Positions 49,601 through 58,659 of a stretch of DNA of 64,000 bases are shown here, one piece after another. The stretch's first letter is position 1, and each line of letters opens with the position of its first letter. Where the stretch lies: positions 14,277,538 through 14,341,537 of the forward strand of contig OX467091.1 of the NCBI GenBank assembly GCA_950106755.1, in the 5' to 3' direction. Made by a program: the position numbers and the translations under genes. Source of the DNA: Climacium dendroides (taxonomy: Eukaryota; Streptophyta; Bryopsida; Hypnales; Climaciaceae). The notes beneath the pieces were generated by a model that searched no databases, had not been told where the DNA came from, and was given only the letters and a program-made list of their open reading frames with translations.

Positions 49601-51968
49601 ATAAGGGATTCTAATATACCGATACAAATAGCTCGAAGCATAGCTCGAAGGTTGAGAATGTCAGCTTCCAAAGTTCCAAGAAAATCCTTGAGATCATCCC
49701 CGTCCTCAAGAAGCGCCACAGCTGTCTCCCTGTGCTTCGTATGAACCATATCCAAAGCAGCCATGTAAGACTCATCCCGAGCCTGGGCTTTCCGCAGCAG
49801 ATCATACATCATGTCCGTGACCTTGGACATGGCTGACACCACTGCCACCTTGCGTTCTGAAGGCTCCTCCACAATGATCTTCGCCACATTTTGTATGCGC
49901 TCGGATGTGCCAACACATGTCCCTCCGAACTTGTGAACAGACCATGAGGCCCCTCGAGGGAGAACCTTTTCCTGTCGCTCCTCTACTAAACCAATGCCTG
50001 CAGTGCAAGGTCGACTCTCATACTAAGGTTAGCCAGACTTTATTTTTTATTATTAAAATGATCAGACTTCTTATTAGCAAATCAAGGAGGATTCTAGCAC
50101 ACCAGAGAATGCAATGTATAAAAGTCATAGGAGTTCAACGTTATATTGGTAGATGACTCACAACCAACCCAAGTTCTGATGTTGAGGTGGTATACATTCT
50201 CAAAATCACTGTGCAAAATTTTAGAGTATTGCATTCAGGTAGGTATCACAAGTAGAAATGATTACCTAAGACCCTGATATGTTTTATGTCCACTATAACT
50301 AATATCCAAGTATTTCTAGACTAAATCAAGGTCTAGAAATAATAAGGTTCAAGTGATAGGCAACCATCACGCCGTCAAATGAAGCTCAACGGATAACAAA
50401 TGCTTGCAAGCAATAACAATGACTAATAAACACATGGAATCAGCCGGAAAACAATCAATGCATACCAGATATCAAAACCTTGACTAATGAAATGACCGCT
50501 AGGCGGTGAATTTCGACCCAAAATTTTCTATTTTTTAACAAGGATTGACGGTGGTCTGTATTCAACGAGATAGTCTAGAAAATAATCCAGATTTAATGAA
50601 ATATTCTAGAATTGGATAAATCTGAGTTCAATGCAAGCATCTAATATACTAGAGGAAAGTGACTGGAGCAAACCTGTAACAGCGGTTGCCTGAATTCCTT
50701 TACTCCTTTCCCTCCGACATTTCAATCTGCGCAGAAAACACACTCCTATCATTCGCGACACAAATTCCAAACACAATGACGAAAATCAGGAAAACTAGAA
50801 GAATTACTTTAACAGGTGTCCAAAGTCTCATGAGAGCACATTTAATTCACTTTCCTCACACACACAGAAGAAATGCAATGTCGTCGAATTACTCGAGATC
50901 AATAAAAAAGGCAGGGATCGACATTCTAAAATCAGGGCATAATCTGTCACTACCAACACAATCTCCTTTCCAGAAATCTCGGGTCTCACGTACACATACG
51001 ATCCATCAAACACTTCCCACTTAATGACGACAATCACGAAAAATCCAAGAATTCCTGCAACAGACACCGAAAGCGTCGTGAAAGAAATTTTTACTATTGT
51101 ATTTCCTTTCTCACACGCAGAAGAAATACAATCTCGTTGAATCACCCGAGAACCAAAAAAAAATGAAAAGGATCGAAATTCTTGAAGACTGTCGCTACCA
51201 AGACACATTCCTTTCCAGAAATCTCAAGTGTCACTCACGCATAAATTCTTTTCTAAACTTCATAATTGAAACAATCAAGCAAACGTTGAACGCAGTTGAA
51301 GATGCAGTCTGCTTCACAAACACATTCTCATCAAATGCGACACAAACACAACACTAAGAGCAAAACTTCATATTTTTTCTGACAAGTAGAAGAAATGCAA
51401 TCTCGAAGATTCACTCAAGATCAACAACAAAGGCTAAGCTCGAAGTTCTGAAATCTGTCGCTACCGCCACCATTTCCCTCTCCAGAAACATCAGGTAGCA
51501 CAGACACATGATTAGAAAGATAAATTCAAAATTCAAACTCTCAAGAGAAAGTTAAACGCTGAAGAGCACCAGACAGTCCAAACCTAGCAAAAGCAAACTT
51601 CTGTTTTCCTCCCAAGCTAAAGAAATGTCGTTGCATCACTCCAGGTCAACGAGGCTCGAATTTCTGAAATCCGTCGCTACCGGAACCAGTTCCTTCTCCA
51701 GAACTCTCAGGTCGCACATACACATGATTAAAAAGAGAAATTTAAAATTGGAAACACTCAAGAGTCAGTCGAACGTCAGTTTTAGGGGATCAGATGATTT
51801 GGGAACTGCTTACTTGCAATGTACGGGCTGAGGTAAGCGGGTGAATGAGCCGGAACTGGATGCAGCTAAAGATTGGATTCTGTCCTTGTGAGAGACGAGC
51901 TGCGGCGCCGATGCCAGTCTCGGTAGTGAAGGGGACAGCGAGGAAGCCATCGCCATCGCCATCGCCAT
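43618..51968 (-). CDS. AKHSDH: Bifunctional aspartate kinase-homoserine dehydrogenase
   Basis: Eighteen exons on the minus strand: 51968-51814, 50726-50674, 49997-49620, 49199-49111, 48878-48575, 48428-48376, 48172-47964, 47727-47640, 47115-47002, 46874-46776, 46553-46359, 46250-46168, 45907-45685, 45460-45315, 45134-44999, 44840-44757, 44357-44265, 43866-43618; 916 residues (Arabidopsis about 911). It catalyses the first and third steps of the plastid aspartate pathway to Thr, Met and Ile. Order: transit peptide; kinase domain opening HKFGGTCVG (about 91-99) with TTLKRDGSD and WTDVDGVYSADPR; ACT regulatory region (about 405-550) with CCILAAVGQRMASTPG; the NAD(P)-binding GLVGPGLIG (about 561-569); and a dehydrogenase domain with NKKANSGP, ATVGAGLPI and TEPDPRDDLSG, ending RLASYLGAPS. 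ACT domains imply threonine feedback. Exon 13 could also begin at 45,920, adding four residues; the shorter form aligns best. Confidence 0.95.
50860..51740. repeat. Four degenerate ~250-bp tandem repeats filling AK-HSDH intron 1
   Basis: Copies start near 50,865, 51,117, 51,386 and 51,616 (spacing 252, 269, 230). Each contains AGAAGAAATGCAAT, then GAT/GGATCGA-type sequence, CTGTCGCTACC, CCTTTCCAGAAATCTCAGG and a CACACATGATT-like end. The array occupies most of the 1,087-bp first intron (50,727-51,813). Confidence 0.75.
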
Positions 51969-53061
51969 GGCTGCTGCAGCTGCGAATCTGCAAAACCCCT
52001 AATTGGGCCACTTTCCGAAGGGTTTATCTTTGAATACTTCATCCGGGCGGCGACCGTTGGACGGCCGATTTTGTGTACGGTGCTTTTTTTTTTCTGTTCA
52101 TGCAGAAGGTAATGCAGATCCAAAATCGACCCCAGCCCAATTGCGTCCCCTACTTTTGGTCCCCAGCAGGGATCCCAGAACTAGTTTATGGAATTTAGTG
52201 CAATCAATGCTGCATACCTCAAGACAAACAGGCATCAACTTTGCCTACCTTGAGAGTGAGTACTGTAGTGTTATAAAAAAAAATATTGAAAAGAAAGGAT
52301 TTTGTGAGTTGTGAAGGATTATTGGGAGTACTATAACACAAAACTGAGTAAATTGATGCTAATTTCAATGTGGAGGAAGCTGTAAATTGGCTATCAAATT
52401 CTATTGTTTGTTGCAGTCTTGACTAAAATCTAATTTTTTCAAGGATTTTCTCCAATGTACATTGAGCTACTAACAATTTTAAGTACCAATGGAGCGAACA
52501 TTAGCTAGTAAGTTATGTCGGAATGTTGGTCCTCAGTTGTGCCCTCTTGTAGCCCTCTTTCATCTTGAGTTTCGGTGGGAGTGGGTGATGACATGGCATT
52601 AACTTCAAGTGGTTATTTGTCTAGTGTAAATGCTTTCATGGACAAAATCTAATCTTTGGCCAATGGAAATGCTAGCAATCTTATCCACCACCGTTGGATG
52701 CCCTAATTTGAACCAGGCCTACTATAGTGGAAATGGAAAGGATTGACAAGTCTAGGACAACTTCAAAGTAGAATTGGGGTTGAAAGTATTGGAATTGAGT
52801 TGAATAGTCATCATTTTATAACTTCATTGCATACCACTATGAGGATTCTACCATTAGTAAAATCATGTATTCAACAAATCAATCCATGAATCTTTGATAA
52901 GAGATACAATTAGGAGAGGGGCCACAATAGATACACATACATTAATGGAATTAAATTGAAGTGTCCATTAGGCATCCTTATGATTGGACAAAATCTCTCT
53001 AAAGCATTCAAATCTTTCAAATTGAGATGACACTAAGGTAGAAACACCAGTAATTGATCAT
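51969..53061. other. Upstream region of AK-HSDH and AT-rich intergenic DNA
   Basis: The AK-HSDH promoter and 5' UTR are expected in the first few hundred bases, which are GC-richer. No other gene was recognised. Confidence 0.35.
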
Positions 53062-54700
53062 TTAAGCAATTTTGGAGCAAATGGTAAGAAGTATGAGGTG
53101 GTGGAAATTTCTCCCATGTAGGAAGAAAAAAAAATATAGAGATAGCAAAATTTTGTTCTCCAAATTGAATTTTTGGAGCCAAAAAATGCACTTCTTCAAT
53201 AGCCAATGTTTAAAGTCTTCCAATTCCAATCATTTAGAAACTACTTTGTCATGCACTACTTTGACACATGTGTCATAACCTTATGAAACACTAAAGGACC
53301 ATGACTATGTTTTCACCTAAAATGCTCTAAAACTGCCATTTCTAGTACAAGGACCAAATTTTTATTTTAAAAATTGTACACATGCAACCATGGGATCTTG
53401 TAGTACATTAGTTTGAAAAGATGTGAAAAACATTTCAGAATTTTTCACCATATGGATTGCAAGATATTAGCATTTGAGGTGAAAAAAATCCTTTTTTGGA
53501 CCTTGCAAGAAACCAAGCAATTGCACTTCAAAAGATCACATCTATATTAAAAAATGTCCAAAATGGTGGGGCATTTTTGGATTCATTCTTCAAGGCAAGT
53601 TGGCTACATGCATGAAAAATTTCAGATCATTTGAAATTGTACAACATATAGGAAAAAATAGGAAGTAGAAAGAAATAGAGAATGATTCAAAATACTAAAT
53701 TTATAAGAATTTATTTATGGAATTGAAAAATGCCAATCCCAATGGCTTAAATGTTGTAATAAACAATCTATACTCTATGATTTTATTTTTTTCAAAAAAT
53801 ATTTAAAATTGAATAAAATAAAACACTTGAAAATTTATTTTAGAATAGAGAATCTACAATTGCCCGCAGACTAAAATTCTTCATAACTTTTGACTCATTG
53901 ATCAAAATGGAATGATTCAAAGCTTTCCACATATATATAACTCTAAAAAGATCATTTCAAAATTTTGTTTCTTAAAAGTTATTTTTTTAATCTACCAAGA
54001 CTATCCATTTATGAAAAAAAATAACATAATAGGCCATAACTTTTTACTCATATTTCCAAATGCCATGAAATTTAGTGCATATAAAAGATATTCCTTGTCT
54101 TCACCTTCTATTAAAATTTCAGCATAAAATATTCAAATCTCTAGTCACATGTACCTATCCAAAATTTCTATGTTGTCCTCAAATGCATACTAGTCTTTTA
54201 GGGGTTAAGGCTGAGGCACCAATCATCAAACATACTTAGTATCCAACCTATAGGGTGCACTATTTCCAACCTTAGGTTGGAACTCAAGTTTGGAATTTTT
54301 TTTTTGTCCTTTTCAAGATTGGGATTAATAAGGTTATGACACATATTCCAAAGTAGTAAGCAAGAAAGTAGGAAGTAATAAGCATCAAAGTAGTTTTGAA
54401 ATTTTTTAATTAGAAGACTCTAGACATTGGCTGCTAGACAAGTGCACTTCTGGGCTCCCAAAATTCAGAGTAATTTAAATTTTGGGAATAAAATTTTGAA
54501 AATTTTGCTATCCCCATATTTCCTATCTTTCTATGTGAGAAAAATTTCCACCACTTCATACTATCCACAATTTACTCCTAAATTGCTTAAATGATTGACT
54601 ACTAGTGCATCCCCTTAGTTACAACCTTACAAAGGACAAAACAACAACAATCCAAGCTTGAATTCCAACCTTGAATTCCAAACTAAGGTTGGAAATAAGG
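53062..54700. mobile_element. Composite: inverted family C repeats flanking a family A element
   Basis: Left arm 53,062-53,285 (family C, direct; TTTTGGAGCAAATGGTAAG ... ACATGTGTCATAACCTTATG). Centre 53,290-54,212 (family A, matching 17,846-18,775, ending CTTTTAGGGGTTAAGG). Right arm 54,225-54,605 (family C, inverted). A further short direct family C fragment lies at about 54,595-54,700 (CAATCCAAGCTTGAATTCC...GGTTGGAAATA). No protein-coding capacity. Confidence 0.65.
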
Positions 54701-55542
54701 TAGGAGGTTCTAAAAGCGCACACATTCTAAAACCATTCACCTCCTCAAATGTACACTATTTGTACACGTTGCTTTTTAGTAGCCTTTAGCAATGTATAAA
54801 CAATGTACATTTTAGGGGGTAGGCAATTTTAGAGCCTTATGCCATTTCAACTTCAAAATTTCTTAACTAATTTCATGAAGCTCCAAAAAAATATGAAACA
54901 ACTTGAGTTAAATGCCAATTCCACTTGTATTTCAAGTAAAAATTTGCTGGAAAAATATTTTAAGAAGCTTCACCTCCCCAAATTTAGTTTCAGCCCTTAG
55001 GTGGAACCTCCTGCCTCAACCTTACTATATTTGGACTAGGATTTTAGATGAACAATGAACGAAAGGCATTCATCCATTTTCTACAGATTTATGGATGAAA
55101 ATATCTTATGCAAATTCGCAAGTTCAATTGTCTGGGAAAACTGAACCTTGAAATCCTTGGCCAGAATTTTCGACCAAGCTCCGCTCGTTCTCCAATTTTT
55201 TTGCTCCTTTCGAAGAGAACGTGGTCTTGTTTCTCTTGGCCGATCATAGCCAGTTTCTTAGCTTGCATGAGTTGGACCGAGGTTTTCTTCACTACAGTTT
55301 CGGCAAGAAGCGTTAAACAGCAGAATATGGAGGATTGATCAGAGGATTCTCAAAAATGTTTGTTAGCAGGGGTCTGTGGTGTTGTGGCGCGCCATTTACC
55401 TTTTGTAGTGAGGCACAAAATTCCTCTGACGGCAGATTTTTTGGACTTCCACTGTTGTTGTCATTCAGGAGATTTTTGTATCCTAGAATTGGACTCATCA
55501 GCCTTCACCACCAACAAGTTTCTTGTCCGGAATTGGATCATC
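54701..55542. other. Intergenic DNA, composition rising towards the next gene
   Basis: No gene recognised. From about 55,100 the sequence is less AT-rich, probably the outer promoter of the downstream PDF/PPR locus. Confidence 0.35.
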
Positions 55543-55574
55543 AAAACCCTAAAACCCTAAAACCCTAAAACCCT
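55543..55574. repeat. Four perfect AAAACCCT units (telomere-like octamer)
   Basis: Four uninterrupted copies of AAAACCCT (complement TTTTAGGG), followed by AATC. The canonical land-plant telomere unit is the 7-mer AAACCCT, so this 8-mer form is unusual. It also embeds telo-box words and lies about 1.5 kb upstream of the PDF coding start. Confidence 0.9.
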
Positions 55575-55729
55575 AATCAAGTGCAGTATTCAACGTCCAA
55601 AATGTGGTGTCTCGACGCCTCCTCTTGCTTCAACAGATTTCCTTGTCCGCTCGTTGAGTGTTCTCTCCCTGGCAAAAATTTGCAAGGGAGCAGGAGACTT
55701 TCAGGGCTTGAAGCTTCTTGGGTACATTG

Positions 55730-56720
55730 AGTTTTCAGAGTGCCGTTATTCTCCCTGATTGGAGGTTTTCTTGACGAGGGTTTAGCAATTGGGGAGAGAT
55801 GGTGACTGAAGGTGGCTGAAGGACGCAATAAGAACGATTCTTAGATTATACTTTGTTTCTGGATTGAAGTGAAGGTTGCATGGGCTGTTGTTTCTATGGA
55901 GCTGCTGTTAGGGAGCTTCTCTTACTGAGGTTAGGGTTTAGCAATTTGGAGCTGAGAGAAGACACAGCTGGAAGGGAGCTAAGAAGTCGCAGAGATTCAT
56001 ATATGATAAATTGAGGTTAGACTGAAGCATATATCGGGCATTGTTCGCATGAAGCTGTTGAGGATGTTCTCCTCTCTGTAGCTTGGGTTTGATAATGTGG
56101 TGGGCAAAGCAGACGCAATTGCAGGGGGGCAGCGAATTCGAAGAGATTGATCAAGGTTTAGTCAAAGTTTTGGACGCTGCAGATATTGGTTTTTTTCACA
56201 GGGAGGTGTTGCGGTTTTGTTTTTCTTGTGTTTAGTGAGTTGCAATACACGGTAGAAGTTTGTATCTGTAGCAGCGTTTTTCCTCGCTTTAGCAGAACGT
56301 AAGGGGGACTTGAAGAGCCTTAGGGATCGACACTTTCTCTGGACCAAAGTCAAATTCTAGTCAGGTTTAGGGTTTAGGATCCATTAGAAGTTGTTCATCT
56401 TGATGTCGATCTGTTGTTCTTGTTTCTTACTGCCTGCTTGGAGGCCTGAGAGGTTTAAAAGTTTAGCAGTGTGGAGAATCGAATAGGTAGAGTTGAAAGG
56501 GAACGAAAGACCCGAAGAGATTGTTTCTTACGTGCTGTATATAATATTTTGTCTCGACTGAAGCTCAGTATTTTGGCTGCATACATTGGTGGTGGTTTTA
56601 GGGAACTGCTGAGGGTGTTTTTCTCTCCAAATTGGGGGTTTAGCAATTGTGGGTTAGCATTTGGAAGGGCAGTTCATAGATCAGAAATAGAACATTGAAT
56701 TTACAGTTCAAGGGGAGTGG
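55730..56720 (+). repeat. Degenerate tandem repeats (~152-bp period) in the leader of the PDF/PPR locus
   Basis: A core like GGTTTAGCAATTTGG recurs at 55,779, 55,935, 56,086 (diverged) and 56,637. A second block, GAGCTGCTG-AGGGAG, recurs at 55,899, 56,051 and 56,603, and AGTGAAGGTT-type words lie between. The first spacings are 151-156 bp, the later copies more degenerate. No conserved open frame. Interpreted as non-coding leader or promoter DNA. Confidence 0.55.
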
Positions 56721-57094
56721 AAACTTGAAGAGATGGATTCGTGCTTGAAAATTTGTGTGAACCGAAGTGAAGGTTTAGTCACTTTGGAGGAAACTGCATA
56801 CATTGGAAGTTATTCCGACTGAAGACAAAGAAGGAACTAGTCAAAACAGACGAGGAACGGACTCAACTGAATAGACTTGAAGATATTGACAATCATACAT
56901 GATTCTTCGTATATGCTGAAGTCGGCTTTTGAAGCTTGCTGTATACGTTAGAATTTGATGATGTTGAGGTTGGGTTTGGGGTTCGTGAATCAAACTAGAA
57001 AGGTTCCTCTTCCTGCCTGGAGGTTTAGATTTTGGAGAAGAGAACAAAACCCAACCAGGTTGAAAGGAGCTGACTGGCAATTATAGACCACAAA
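56721..57094 (+). promoter_or_regulatory. Immediate upstream and 5' leader of the PDF-motif gene
   Basis: Intergenic or leader sequence running to the ATG at 57,095. No defined promoter element could be named. Confidence 0.3.
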
Positions 57095-58253
57095 ATGTCT
57101 TCAATTATGCCCCTTTTGTTGCGTCGTAGGCAACAACCGAGAAGCTATTTGATGCGTGGAGCTGGTGTGCGGGTGAGTGAGTGTGACTTATGGCCATACA
57201 CGTGTTATTCAGAATTCGTCGGATGACCAGTGACTTGTGTTTACTGAACCACTCTGGTCATTGTAGCTACAAACTTGTTTAGTATATTGAGGCTTCTCCA
57301 CAGCAATATTTGATGACTAGGGTGTATTTTCCCCTAAATTGACAGGGTGTGAACGTGGTTGGTTGAACGTTAAACATTAAATATTAGCTCTGTTGAGTTC
57401 CGTATGCTCCTACTGCTATTAATGTGTTTTTGACGCACTGTTGGGGATTTGTGTGATTAGGATGCCTGTGTGATCACACTCTCGAATTCTCCATGGCTTA
57501 TACACCCTTCTTTATTATTGATCTCGCCGTCCCGTGGAGGAGGGAGCAGCAACGAAATTAGGTGTTCACTGTCATCAGTTTGCAATGGACCAACTGTGAA
57601 TATCAATGCTATAGGTATGTATCAGATTCTTGTCCTTATGAAAGAAGTGGGCGATGTCTATCTTTCTCAGAAAGAATGTGATTGACACATATGAAGTATG
57701 TTCCATTGAATTAGGTGAAGCACAAACAATTGAGGAAGTTTGGGAGGAGTACTTCGCGGATCCTTTGCAGTGGTGGGACAACAGAGTTTACAAGGTATCT
57801 CTAGGACTATCACTAGGAGCACTCGTTAGTTGATGTTCGAGAGTTGCAAAACAACAATGTGGAGATTATTTATTACTTGTACGGTGTCATGGGCGCTTAG
57901 GGAAACAATTAACATACTGCATTCTTTATGTGTTTTGGAGTGGAGTGAAGTCCTAGATCATTGCAACGTTTGACAGCTTATATTCCTTATAGGTTTTCAT
58001 ATATGATCGTGGGCTGTGGTGTCTGTAGACGAATCCAAAATCACCTGACTTTAAACACAAGGTGAAAAAGAAAGCGCTTTGGGTAGACTCAACTCCACTG
58101 TGGGTCAAGGCGATGCTCAAACTGGTGGCTCAAACGAAATGCCCATCCCATGTTGGTTATCATACGAGTGATTCTAAAGAGATTGCAGAATCAAATAGGT
58201 ATTGGCGTGAGCATGAGTTGTTTTCCTTTGTGACAAGAAGTAGGTGCAAATAG
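57095..58253 (+). CDS. PDF-motif (OSB-like) organellar nucleic-acid-binding protein, or N-terminus of a PPR fusion
   Basis: Four exons: 57095-57172, 57461-57614, 57715-57794, 58029-58253; 178 residues if it ends at the TAG at 58,251. The N-terminus (MSSIMPLLLRRRQQPRS) looks like an organelle presequence: hydrophobic, arginine-rich and lacking acids. Exons 3-4 encode the PDF motif of the plant OSB family, EEVWEEYFADPLQWWDNR then NPKSPDFKHK and ALWV, associated in OSB1 with binding of single-stranded organellar DNA. The usual OB-fold that precedes the motif in OSB proteins is not visible: exon 2 encodes a Ser-rich, low-complexity stretch. All introns are GT-AG and phases agree. An alternative donor at 58,243 would splice in phase into the PPR frame downstream (see findings). 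Confidence 0.75.
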
Positions 58254-58659
58254 CTTTGCTACAGATGAAACTTTCAAATTGGAGGTGGATGTCATCTCCA
58301 CACTTTGTTATGTGTTTGTTTGATGCAGCGTGAAACTTGTGATTTGGGTTGGTGTGAAGATTTGGTTTGTGCAACTTTCTTTTCTTTGTTTGCATCATGA
58401 GATCCACTATGTAAGTGTTGATTAGGCGTATTTAAAGTGACTTTTTCGAAAATACTATGCATATTAAGAGCTATATATAGATTACATAGATGTCTGCGTG
58501 TGTGTAAATTGATCGAGTAGCGTTTTCCACAATACGAAGATGGTTCTCACGAGAATGTATTGATGATTTAGGTCACCCAAGTGCAATTTTGGAAGAAGAA
58601 ACTCTTTTCCCACTAGAGCAAGAGAGTCGAAGCAAACTGTTGAAGTTAGCGGTGGCTGT
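58254..58659 (+). other. Spacer between the PDF exons and the PPR ATG; possible intron and linker exon
   Basis: The PPR frame is open from 58,567, just after an in-frame stop, but has no ATG until 58,660. TTTAG|GTCACC at 58,571/58,572 is a credible acceptor. Sequence 58,572-58,659 would encode a basic/serine linker (SPKCNFGRRNSFPTRARESK) in frame with the PPR. Confidence 0.4.

Noticed and set aside
55577..55828. Minus-strand frame of 83 codons near the AAAACCCT array
   Set aside because: It has no homology signal and lies in the degenerate tandem-repeat leader; strand and composition do not suggest coding.
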